Positions 1-6,625 are shown, numbered from the stretch's first letter. The stretch: DNA of 8,455 bases from Candidatus Ryanbacteria bacterium RIFCSPLOWO2_12_FULL_47_9c (GCA_001821795.1 MHOB01000032.1:1-8455), one strand, 5' to 3'. The notes: generated by a model not told the origin, from the letters alone. Program-made: numbers and translations.

Positions 1-1299
1 ATTTTGACTTTGGTTCTCCGCGCCGGGAGTCGGGCTTGCAAACCCGAGTGCCGTTACCGATTGCCCGCTTGGTATGCCCCCGTCAAACACAAACTCCCGC
101 GCAACCCTGCCGTTTGGGTAGGAAAGCGCCGCACGGGGATTCAAGGAAGAAAAAATAATACCGGATGTTTCTTTAGAAAATACTGGCCGTGAACGCGGAG
201 CAAGGTGGCTATTTTCCGGAAAGACAAATTCCTTATTTTGTTCACCCTTTAATATCCACCCGCTTATGTCAATGTCCCGCGCGGAAGAATTATGCAATTC
301 AATCCACCCGTTTTCTCCCGGCGCCAACTCGCTGATTACAACCGGATTCTCACCTGCCCGAACTACCAAGTCATCACGGACAGATTCTCCCCCGGAAATA
401 ACTTCCAAAACTACAGAATATATCCCCGGATAGGCATACGTATGCCGCGCATTTCGTCCGTCAGTGAGTACGCCATCGCCAAAATTCCACAAGAACCGCA
501 GAGTACTTGATTCAAGCGGTTCGTTCTTCCACCCAAATGCTTTTCCCGAAAAAGAAACGCTTGCTCCCGCAACCGCGTTCTTATCAAGGCCCGCATATGC
601 TTTGATAGACGGCAATAGTTCGGGAGGAATATAGGGTACTCCTCCCCCACTATTACTACTAGTAATAGTGTCCTCTTCTCCAAGATCCTCCTCCTCATTT
701 TCACTTAAATCTTCGGAATTTTCCCCGCCGGAAACACCGTCTTCCGATCCATCAAATGACCATGCAGACGCGTCATGGGCTTCTGTGGTACGCCTGATCT
801 TTTCTCCTTCAAGAATACCCTCAAGAGAAACAAAATCGCCCGTTTTCCAAAGCCCCGCGCTTACGGCGGCCGGCTCCCACGTCTCGCCCTCCCCTCCGTA
901 CTCGACAAAATCAACAATTGTTTCCGAAGAATGCTCGGTACTTGAAAAGAGGGCAATTGATCCCGACGTGTTCCCCATATTTTTTGTTGTGGACGAATGA
1001 TATAAATTTTTTACATCATTTGTCCCCGGCGCGCGGAGATGAATGGTAACCACACTCTTTGGTTCAAGCGAAAACGCCGGAAACGTATAGTAACCAACAC
1101 CGTCCGGATACAAGTCCCACCCCGTAAGTTCCTTGGGGGCATTTCCTGTATTTTCAATCACAATATACTCAAGCCCGGTGTCGGTTCCCTCGGGATCGAA
1201 AAGCGCCTCGCGAATCACAACTTCAGAGTGCAATGCATGCGCGAAGAAAGGGAAAACAAGTATAACCGCCGAAACGCCCAGCCGCCACCGCTTTTTCAT
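1..1299 (-). CDS. Secreted lamin-tail/PKD/lamin-tail surface protein, C-terminus cut by window edge
   Basis: The frame is open for 433 codons from the ATG at 1299 to the left edge, with no stop seen. Residues 1-22 form a signal peptide (basic MKKRWR, hydrophobic core, FFAHA before the likely cleavage). Residues about 24-178 look like a lamin tail domain (LTD): 'EALFDPEGTDTGLEYIVIEN' then 'LTGWDLYP'. An acidic low-complexity linker follows (about 183-213), then a PKD Ig-like domain (about 230-315) with the hallmark WNFGDG at 271-276 and 'HTYAYPGIYSV' at 286-296. A second LTD starts near 318 ('VISELAPGENGWIELHN') and reaches 'SPTPGAEN' near 429. LTD and PKD domains are non-catalytic adhesion or scaffold modules in bacterial exported proteins, so a surface or adhesion role is inferred. 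The gene starts 3 nt after the TPR gene stop, so it is probably co-transcribed with it. No Shine-Dalgarno is visible. A competing ATG at 1303 is in another frame and gives no signal peptide. Confidence 0.85.
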   Translation of the reverse strand, partial: MKKRWRLGVSAVILVFPFFAHALHSEVVIREALFDPEGTDTGLEYIVIENTGNAPKELTGWDLYPDGVGYYTFPAFSLEPKSVVTIHLRAPGTNDVKNLYHSSTTKNMGNTSGSIALFSSTEHSSETIVDFVEYGGEGETWEPAAVSAGLWKTGDFVSLEGILEGEKIRRTTEAHDASAWSFDGSEDGVSGGENSEDLSENEEEDLGEEDTITSSNSGGGVPYIPPELLPSIKAYAGLDKNAVAGASVSFSGKAFGWKNEPLESSTLRFLWNFGDGVLTDGRNARHTYAYPGIYSVVLEVISGGESVRDDLVVRAGENPVVISELAPGENGWIELHNSSARDIDISGWILKGEQNKEFVFPENSHLAPRSRPVFSKETSGIIFSSLNPRAALSYPNGRVAREFVFDGGIPSGQSVTALGFASPTPGAENQSQN

Positions 1300-1302
1300 A
1301 CA

Positions 1303-2100
1303 TTATGAGCTTTTTTTAGCACGGAGCCACTCGAGTTCTTCTTTTGCTGATTCGTTATTTGGTTCCTTTTCAAGAAATTTCTCAAAATACTCAATTGCCT
1401 TTTGTGTGTCACCGGTTTCTTTATAATACCACGCAAGCGCATTGAGAAACCCGTGATCATTGGGGTACGCTTTATAGGCCTCGAGCAATACATCATCGGC
1501 AAGATCCGCTTTTTCTTTATACTGGTATCGGTAGAGATCGGAAAGATCAACATACGCTCGTACCGCTGTATTTTTATCGGTTTTGATAATCTGTTTCAGA
1601 TAGTATTCCGCCTTTGGAAAATCCGGCTGGATATTTCGATAAATGTCCACAAGATTTGCATTCGCAAGAGTAGTACTGGGATTTATCCGGAGCGCGTATA
1701 AATACAGCGCTTTTGCACCATCGTAATCCGCAAATGAATGTTTGATCGATCCGAGCTCGGCCCAGAGCATTGGCGATTCGGGGTTTTTCTCGATTGCAAT
1801 AAGTCTTTCAGAAAAACCTTCACGAAGCGGTTTTTCTAAGTCACTTCGCACTGGCTTAATTTCTTTCAGAACTTTGTAATCCGCGGGAGGCAACGGAAGT
1901 TTGTCTGCCGGCGGTTCATCGTCGAGCGAGGAAGAATTGCCAGTATTATCCGAGGGCGCGGGCGAATTTTCACTAACGGTAGATGTAGGAATATCGTTAT
2001 CCTTACGGTTTAGTCCTAGACCGAACCAGAGAATTGCGCCAAGAACAACAAGCGGCACAAGAAAAAGCGCACCATTGAGGAATATTCTTTTTATATCCAT
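1303..2100 (-). CDS. Membrane-anchored TPR-repeat protein
   Basis: This encodes 265 aa from the ATG at 2100. A longer frame begins at a TTG at 2136, but that TTG is part of the promoter -35 element, so the internal ATG (MDIKRIFLNG) is chosen. Residues about 9-30 are one hydrophobic membrane segment with a basic N-flank, so the rest probably lies outside the membrane. Residues 33-75 are a Ser/Pro/Asp-rich linker. Residues about 109-250 contain roughly four tetratricopeptide-like helical hairpins. The last is the clearest ('ALAWYYKETGDTQKAIEYFE', 221-240, with the usual A/Y/G/A pattern and 'FLEKEPNN' after it). TPRs are protein-protein interaction scaffolds; no catalytic motif is visible and the partner is unknown. 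It is first in a two-gene unit with the LTD-PKD protein, which suggests it helps assemble or export envelope proteins (inference). Confidence 0.88.
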   Translation of the reverse strand: MDIKRIFLNGALFLVPLVVLGAILWFGLGLNRKDNDIPTSTVSENSPAPSDNTGNSSSLDDEPPADKLPLPPADYKVLKEIKPVRSDLEKPLREGFSERLIAIEKNPESPMLWAELGSIKHSFADYDGAKALYLYALRINPSTTLANANLVDIYRNIQPDFPKAEYYLKQIIKTDKNTAVRAYVDLSDLYRYQYKEKADLADDVLLEAYKAYPNDHGFLNALAWYYKETGDTQKAIEYFEKFLEKEPNNESAKEELEWLRAKKSS

Positions 2101-2136
2101 GTTCGTTAGTATAAGAAAAAAACACTCAATGGACAA
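2101..2136 (-). promoter_or_regulatory. Leaderless-type promoter of the TPR/LTD unit
   Basis: On the minus strand TTGTCC (2136-2131) and TATACT (2113-2108) are separated by exactly 17 nt. TATACT is followed by 7 nt (AACGAAC) and then the ATG at 2100. Transcription starting at the usual distance from the -10 would begin at or next to the start codon, and no Shine-Dalgarno is present. The promoter sits immediately downstream of the terminator of the upstream gene, so this unit is transcriptionally independent of it. Confidence 0.72.
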
Positions 2137-2159
2137 GTTTTTTTAGATTGACGCAAATC

Positions 2160-2190
2160 AAAAGCCCCCCGCCAACGGCGGGGGGCTTTT
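2160..2190 (-). terminator. Perfect 14-bp hairpin terminator of the S-layer-like gene
   Basis: AAAAGCCCCCCGCC and GGCGGGGGGCTTTT are perfectly complementary 14-nt arms around an AAC loop, very GC-rich at the core and flanked by A4/T4. The hairpin lies about 40 nt past the S-layer-like stop (2230). Read on the minus strand it ends CTTTTGATTT, a short U tract. It is symmetrical and could stop transcription from either side, but no plus-strand gene leads into it. Confidence 0.9.
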
Positions 2191-2229
2191 GTGCCTCGCA
2201 CAAGGATCGAGGACTTTTTACGCCAAGGA

Positions 2230-5200
2230 TTACGAACTGAAGGCCTTGGTGTGTGAGAGACCGGTTGGCTCGAGACCTGGCACCTTGAAGCCGTTCATCC
2301 AATCGCCCGTGTTACAGCTGTTGCTGTTCGTGCTGGATGTCGCCTCCGATGAGAGATCTGACCAAATGAAACTCGTGGAAGCATTCGTGAGACTCATAGC
2401 GCCCACAAAGCCGCCAGCGCCGCTCTGCGGTGAACCCGATGAGCCGCACGCGGTTTGAGTTTGCTCGGTATCAACACGCGATACTTTCGCCATGGTTTTC
2501 CGGCTCGCACCAGTCAGTGAAACCGCAGATGGTCGCGCATCGTCACCCTGTAGGGTCACCGTGATACTGCCGCCTCCGGTGGCATCATCGGTGATGTTGC
2601 CCCAGAGCTCAAACGTATGCTCTGCACCTGACGTGATCGGATACAAACCATTGGTGTAGTTCGTCGTGTTATTTACGAGCGTTCTGACAACAAGGGTGGT
2701 ACCGGTTGAATCAGCATAGTTCCTGTCTAGAGCGTTCGCGCCGCTCACTCCACCGTTTCTTAGGTAGTACGCAGCCGCGGCTCCTGTCGCATTTGAGACA
2801 AAGTTTTGGTTTGTCACGCTGTAGAGCCGGAAGCCAGTAGAAGAGTTCGATGTGCCGACACCAGAGATATTCGATGTGGCCACCGTGAACGTGAAGCGGT
2901 TGAGCGTAATTGCTGCTCCTTCCGCCTTTACCTTAAAGCGGAGAAGCGCCTGATCACCGGGGGTCGCGCTCTTTGTAAGGGCTGTATCAAGCGTCACTCT
3001 CGGTACACCACGGAAGGTTACAACACCCTTTCCAGCAACATCAGCCGTGGTTGAGATGTGAACCTTTGTGCCCGACTGCCCGCCGCGCGCAGTATTCTTG
3101 TTCGCGTTATTGCCGGTGCCCGGAGTTAGGTCCGAGTCAACATCTATTCCAAGGAGTTCGCCGCCCTTGCCTGCCTGGCCAATTGCGACCGGCGCAAGGT
3201 TTGCTTTGATCGTCATCAATTTCGAGCTGTCTTTTAGAATGACGAACGATCCCGTACCCGATGGGTTAAACGTAACATCTACAATTCCATCGCTGTTGAG
3301 TACCGGGGCATCCGTGACAAGAGTCGAGCCATCATAGATCTTAATCATCTCATATTGACCCGATGTTGATGAACCGGTTGTATCGAGTTGGAGACGGAGA
3401 TCGGTAAGCGCCATATCTTCAGACGTTGCCGTAAACTTCAGGACATTAAGGATTGCATCTTTGTAACCTCCATAGAGCCACTGCTCTTGGTTGACCGGCA
3501 CAACACTTTCGGCTGCTACTTTGTAACCGCCGGAAGTTTTGACATCGATACCTTTACCATTTGTTGCCGAGTTTGATCCGGTAACAGCCGTGCTATCCTT
3601 TGCAGTCTTGATAGTCCACGCGTCGGTTGTATTGCCGCCCGTGACATCAAACTTGTAATAGCTACCGGTTGTTGCCGTACTTGAGACATCGGCGAAGAGG
3701 CCAACCCTCTTTACGCTATTTTTCGGAACAGCAAGCGTAGTATCGAGATTAAATGTAATGTCTTCCTCATTATTTGCAGTTACGGTTACTTCGTTTGATC
3801 CAGTGTTGAGCGCGGGGCTGGTTGAAGTTGTGCCATCGCGGAGTACAAGACGCGTGAGTGTTGCGCCCGCATTTGAATTCTTGCGAACCTTGGCAACCGT
3901 GATCTTGAGATCATCTCCCGATGCGGTCGCATCAAGCGTGAACCTCCCGACTTCAACATTCTGCGAGTTCGCAATCAATGTTGTCGTTGCAAACGAAGTA
4001 TCGGGAGAAATTGAGAGAGCCCCTGCTTTGATAGTCATCGTGGGACCCGTAACAACCGAGGCCGGGGATGGGGTGATGGTATTACCCGTTTCATCGCCCG
4101 TTATGCTCGATAGAGCCGTGCTTGGGATGAACCGTACAATAATCGTATCATTTGTCCTCCAATTTTCATCAATGTCGGCCTTCACGGTGTAGATGTTTTT
4201 GCCAACCGGAACAGTGACCGAATCGGTCAGCGTGACCGACATGGTGCCTGCCGTACTGGTATGCGGTACATCAATGCCGCTTTCTACAACACCGCCACTG
4301 GCATTGTAGACCGTGAGGTTCGTCGGCGCTTTTTCATTGGTGCCCGCAGCGCCTTCGGTTGTTACAACCGTTAGCACCCATGATGTAAAGGTGATCGGCT
4401 CACCTTTTGCTTCGAACTCGAATGCGCCGAGTACCGCTTGATTAGTTCCCGCCGCAAGGTTGTCTGCACCAACCGTGCTTGCTTTCGAGACGCTCAAGCT
4501 TCCCTTTGTAATATCCACGCGATAACCATCGTAGCGCGGGCTTGTGGTGTGGAAGTTTCCATCGTCAGAGCCAGTTGTTGCCTCCGTGGTATTTGACGAG
4601 GCCTTGATGTCGTAGCCAAAAGTTTCACCGCTGAAAACCGCGTCTTCATAACGATAGATATCGAAGTCCACCTCTCGGCCGGAACCACCTTCGACATCAC
4701 CCTTAATGGAAACCTCATAGGTCTTTCCTTTCTTAATGAGAATTCCGTTGCCGAATTTCGCGGTGTAGTATTTTCCGTCATCCGAGACGATCGTTGGGTA
4801 GGAATTCCCATCTTGGTCTACAATAACAATATTTTTAAGATCAGATGTCGCCGCAGAACCAGACTGGTTGAAGCTAACCGATTTCCAGCGGACATCCTCG
4901 ACAGAGACGATTGCCTTCAACGAAGTGAACACATACCCAGTTGTGCCTACTTCTTTGCTTCGGTTGGTGGCGGGATCAAGCGATCCATCATCAAGCTTTA
5001 CCGTACCAACTACCAATGAGTTGTTGACGGTATGGATGGCGCCTCCAATTGGGAGCGATCCGTTGATGTTCGCTGACGTGTTGACAGTAACAAGGCGGAG
5101 ACCAACGGTCTGCCCGATATAGTCAGCAAGAGTAGTCGGCATGTCAGCCGCGATAGTCATCTCGCGCGTCTGGCCCGCTTTAATCGTAAACTTGTTTGTA

Positions 5201-6018
5201 ATTGTCGCTCGGTGGTCGGAGTTCAAACTCTTTGAAGTTTGGTTGACGCGAAGGCCATTTTCATCGAGCAAAACGACTCCTGAAATGACCGCGTCTTTCG
5301 CGTTATCGTAGCGTTCAACCACAATCGAATCAACCGTGACATCACCGTCAGATAATGCGGTGAAACGAACGCGCGTGAACGGAAGATTAATCGCATTCTT
5401 CACTGCAAGCGTTGACTTGATTTCGGTTCCAGGAGAAACCGTAAGACCAGTTCCTACGCTTGGCGGAGTTGTTGGCGGTGTAGTTGGCGGAGTTGTTGGC
5501 GGTGTGGTTGGTGTTCCGCCTCCGACAAGCGAGTTATATTTCGCTTGCGAGATTTTTCCAAAATACCCCGCCGTGGGACTCACGCCGTTTGCCGTCTGCC
5601 ATCGGGAAACGGCACTTTGCGTGCGCGTTCCAAAGAATGTTGTTTCATTCCCCGGCGATCCCGAACCGCTATCGGCAACCGTAAAGCCAGCGGAGTTAAG
5701 ATACTCCTGCAAGCACATTACGTCATCGCCCTGAACATTTAATGTAAGGTCCCGCGTAAAACCGCATGCTCCTGTAGGAGCTGGACTCGGTGCCGGAGTG
5801 CCGCCGGTAAGTGACGTTCTTACGTTGGCAATTGTTGCCTGGTCTACGCCGAACGTCGTAATGAAATTGATGATTGCATCAATTTGCGCTTGTGTCAGTG
5901 AACCTGCGTATGCCGCGAGCGGCACGAGCGCAATTCCTCCAGACAACCAAAGCGCTGTGGTAGCACTCAAGAAAACCGAGAGAACCTTTTTCCCTCTTTT
6001 TCTGAATTTATTACCCAT
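2230..6018 (-). CDS. Giant S-layer-like secreted protein with N-terminal peptidoglycan-binding domain
   Basis: This encodes 1262 aa from the ATG at 6018, chosen because AGGAGGT ends 9 nt before it; the frame also extends upstream to a TTG at 6075. Residues 1-38 are a signal peptide (basic start, core 'ALWLSGGIALVPLAAYA'). Residues 40-72 form a short helical segment. Residues about 84-166 match the peptidoglycan-binding type 1 fold seen in CPR surface proteins ('CGFTRDLTLNVQGDDV', 'CLQEYLNSAGF', 'YFGKISQAKY'), with Cys85 and Cys102. A TTPP linker spans 169-186. Residues 189-1190 hold about six beta-rich modules of 150-190 aa with a recurring pattern such as 'LRFKVKAEGAAITLNRFTF' (1026-1044), often preceded by a 'GALSISPDT'-like strand. 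No cysteines were noticed between 103 and 1190; Cys1191 and Cys1235 flank a distinct C-terminal segment ending 'DWMNGFKVPGL'. No enzyme motif is seen. The likely role is a peptidoglycan-anchored surface layer or adhesive coat; S-layer identity is inferred from size, composition and architecture. Confidence 0.9.
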   Translation of the reverse strand: MGNKFRKRGKKVLSVFLSATTALWLSGGIALVPLAAYAGSLTQAQIDAIINFITTFGVDQATIANVRTSLTGGTPAPSPAPTGACGFTRDLTLNVQGDDVMCLQEYLNSAGFTVADSGSGSPGNETTFFGTRTQSAVSRWQTANGVSPTAGYFGKISQAKYNSLVGGGTPTTPPTTPPTTPPTTPPSVGTGLTVSPGTEIKSTLAVKNAINLPFTRVRFTALSDGDVTVDSIVVERYDNAKDAVISGVVLLDENGLRVNQTSKSLNSDHRATITNKFTIKAGQTREMTIAADMPTTLADYIGQTVGLRLVTVNTSANINGSLPIGGAIHTVNNSLVVGTVKLDDGSLDPATNRSKEVGTTGYVFTSLKAIVSVEDVRWKSVSFNQSGSAATSDLKNIVIVDQDGNSYPTIVSDDGKYYTAKFGNGILIKKGKTYEVSIKGDVEGGSGREVDFDIYRYEDAVFSGETFGYDIKASSNTTEATTGSDDGNFHTTSPRYDGYRVDITKGSLSVSKASTVGADNLAAGTNQAVLGAFEFEAKGEPITFTSWVLTVVTTEGAAGTNEKAPTNLTVYNASGGVVESGIDVPHTSTAGTMSVTLTDSVTVPVGKNIYTVKADIDENWRTNDTIIVRFIPSTALSSITGDETGNTITPSPASVVTGPTMTIKAGALSISPDTSFATTTLIANSQNVEVGRFTLDATASGDDLKITVAKVRKNSNAGATLTRLVLRDGTTSTSPALNTGSNEVTVTANNEEDITFNLDTTLAVPKNSVKRVGLFADVSSTATTGSYYKFDVTGGNTTDAWTIKTAKDSTAVTGSNSATNGKGIDVKTSGGYKVAAESVVPVNQEQWLYGGYKDAILNVLKFTATSEDMALTDLRLQLDTTGSSTSGQYEMIKIYDGSTLVTDAPVLNSDGIVDVTFNPSGTGSFVILKDSSKLMTIKANLAPVAIGQAGKGGELLGIDVDSDLTPGTGNNANKNTARGGQSGTKVHISTTADVAGKGVVTFRGVPRVTLDTALTKSATPGDQALLRFKVKAEGAAITLNRFTFTVATSNISGVGTSNSSTGFRLYSVTNQNFVSNATGAAAAYYLRNGGVSGANALDRNYADSTGTTLVVRTLVNNTTNYTNGLYPITSGAEHTFELWGNITDDATGGGSITVTLQGDDARPSAVSLTGASRKTMAKVSRVDTEQTQTACGSSGSPQSGAGGFVGAMSLTNASTSFIWSDLSSEATSSTNSNSCNTGDWMNGFKVPGLEPTGLSHTKAFSS
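5464..5515 (-). repeat. 24-nt tandem repeat encoding the TTPP linker
   Basis: Two nearly identical 24-nt units lie in tandem (first ACACCGCCAACAACTCCGCC plus AACT on the minus strand). Each encodes TTPPTTPP and is built from two 12-nt half-units that differ only at synonymous positions (ACA/ACT and AAC/ACC-type changes). They make the flexible linker between the peptidoglycan-binding domain and the Ig-like array. Repeats of this kind can change copy number by slippage in 4-residue steps without a frameshift. Confidence 0.8.
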
Positions 6019-6027
6019 AAATATTTT

Positions 6028-6034
6028 ACCTCCT
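6028..6034 (-). promoter_or_regulatory. Perfect Shine-Dalgarno of the S-layer-like gene
   Basis: AGGAGGT on the minus strand lies 9 nt (AAAATATTT) before the ATG at 6018. It fixes the start codon against upstream in-frame starts, and it is the only strong Shine-Dalgarno next to any start codon in the window. Confidence 0.9.
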
Positions 6035-6060
6035 ATAATTTTTCTGCTCATTGCCATCGT

Positions 6061-6082
6061 AAGTTCCTCGACCAAGGAACTT
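6061..6082 (-). promoter_or_regulatory. 5'UTR stem-loop upstream of the S-layer-like RBS
   Basis: AAGTTCCT and AGGAACTT form a perfect 8-bp inverted repeat around a 6-nt loop, ending 26 nt upstream of the AGGAGGT. In the mRNA this would be a compact hairpin just ahead of the ribosome-binding site without sequestering it. It could stabilise the 5' end, bind a regulator as RNA, or be an operator as DNA; the sequence does not decide between these. Confidence 0.6.
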
Positions 6083-6120
6083 CAGCAACAAGCATCCATG
6101 ATCATTGATTGAAGTTTTTT

Positions 6121-6167
6121 TGTAATGCGCATTCCGCTAAAGCTTGTTCAAATGCTTTAGCATTACA
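6121..6167 (-). promoter_or_regulatory. Nested, mutually exclusive inverted repeats in the S-layer leader
   Basis: Several dyads overlap here. TGTAATG (6121-6127) pairs with CATTACA (6161-6167). GCTAAAGC (6136-6143) pairs with GCTTTAGC (6154-6161). AATGC/GCATT arms (6151-6155 and 6160-6164) form a small hairpin that excludes the second, and AATGCGCATT (6124-6133) is itself a palindrome. An RNA of this segment could fold in at least two competing ways. No U tract follows, so it is not a simple terminator. Confidence 0.5.
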
Positions 6168-6184
6168 GCATATACAATAATAAC

Positions 6185-6355
6185 ATGATTTTTGTTCTTG
6201 CATTTCTTTATTTTGTTTTCAAGGTCCAGTCGATCAGCCAATACTTTCGTCTCACCCTGGAACATAGCCGCAATGAACGGATTGTGACTATATTCCAGAA
6301 AAAAACGTTACACACTCAAAAGAAACCGCGAGGGTTTTTCTCTGAATTTACTTAA
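6185..6355 (+). CDS. Possible 56-aa membrane-anchored small protein (low confidence)
   Basis: The ATG at 6185 opens 56 codons to TAA at 6353-6355. The product begins with a hydrophobic stretch (MIFVLAFLYFVFKV, residues 1-14) followed by a basic, polar tail ending 'KKPRGFFSEFT'. A -10-like TACAAT (6173-6178) ends 6 nt before the ATG, the same spacing as the penicillin-binding protein gene, so it fits the leaderless rule of this window. No convincing -35 is seen. Against it, the frame is short, I recognise no family, and it lies antisense to the probable leader of the S-layer-like gene, covering a long RNA stem that folds better on the other strand. It may be a chance frame. Confidence 0.2.
   Translation: MIFVLAFLYFVFKVQSISQYFRLTLEHSRNERIVTIFQKKTLHTQKKPRGFFSEFT
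6257..6298 (-). ncRNA. Long 18-bp hairpin in the leader transcript
   Basis: The arms 6257-6274 and 6281-6298 pair over 18 positions around a 6-nt loop. On the minus strand this gives 15 Watson-Crick pairs, 2 G-U wobbles and one A/C mismatch. On the plus strand the two wobbles become C/A mismatches. The better fold on the minus strand matches the direction of the strong promoter at 6482-6510. It is probably part of the S-layer-like mRNA leader, or the core of a separate small RNA. No known RNA family was recognised. Confidence 0.5.
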
Positions 6356-6376
6356 AAATAAACATGTTTTGGCACC

Positions 6377-6423
6377 ACCTCGTACTGCAACTTAGTATAA
6401 ACGAGGTTGTCTATACTGTTCAA
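6377..6423 (-). promoter_or_regulatory. Second promoter (P2) overlapped by a dyad
   Basis: On the minus strand TTGAAC (6423-6418) and TATACT (6399-6394) are spaced 18 nt. The -10 is enclosed by a 7-bp inverted repeat, ACCTCGT (6377-6383) and ACGAGGT (6401-6407). As DNA this could be an operator on P2. In a transcript from the upstream promoter it would instead form a hairpin strengthened by inner TACT/AGTA arms. Confidence 0.45.
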
Positions 6424-6481
6424 ATAAGGATTGTGGATAAGCAAAAAGACCTTGTCAGTTAACTAGCTTTGCTACCTAAAA

Positions 6482-6510
6482 AGTATATGTTCTCCGCATC
6501 CCCCTGTCAA
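6482..6510 (-). promoter_or_regulatory. Strong near-consensus promoter (P1) toward the S-layer-like gene
   Basis: A perfect TTGACA (6510-6505) and a TATACT -10 (6487-6482) are separated by exactly 17 nt on the minus strand, with AT-rich sequence upstream of the -35. This is the best promoter in the window. The start point would be near 6475, and the first well-supported gene downstream is the S-layer-like gene, giving a leader of about 457 nt. No convincing terminator lies between. Confidence 0.78.
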
Positions 6511-6625
6511 CAAAATTTGAGCTTGACTAACACTATTTTGCGTGTTTTTTGTTGAATTCTTCCACGATTTGTACCTCTAACAATCGATGAAGATTCTTCA
6601 AAAATAAAACAACATTTCTATCGGA

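Noticed and set aside
411..704. 97-codon minus-strand open frame
   Set aside because: It overlaps the LTD-PKD protein in another frame of the same strand; the real frame shows the acidic linker and the PKD WNFGDG motif.
3758..4192. 144-codon plus-strand open frame
   Set aside because: It lies wholly inside the S-layer-like gene on the opposite strand, has no start signals, and its composition is the mirror of the Thr/Ser/Val-rich real frame.
5464..5515. CRISPR-like direct repeats
   Set aside because: The repeats are contiguous 24-nt units without spacers and encode the TTPP linker of the surface protein.
6061..6240. Resemblance of the leader to a 16S-23S spacer followed by the 23S start (GAAAAC; CATGGATGCTTG)
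   Set aside because: The similarity is limited to short words and no rRNA gene follows; the sequence runs into the S-layer-like coding region.
6137..6265. 42-codon minus-strand frame from the ATG at 6265 to a TAG at 6137
   Set aside because: It is a protein-like frame, but it has no Shine-Dalgarno or near -10, its ATG is buried in the 18-bp stem, and no family is recognised. The long open stretch may be chance.
6321..6341. Possible terminator AAACC-GCGAG-GGTTT with a T-rich tail on the plus strand
   Set aside because: The stem is only 5 bp and lies upstream of the stop of the doubtful small frame; too weak to call on either strand.
6361..6410. T-box-like GGTGGTGCC sequence on the minus strand of the leader
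   Set aside because: Only a partial match to the T-box antiterminator motif. No specifier stem I or terminator was found, and the downstream gene is not an aminoacyl-tRNA synthetase or amino-acid gene.
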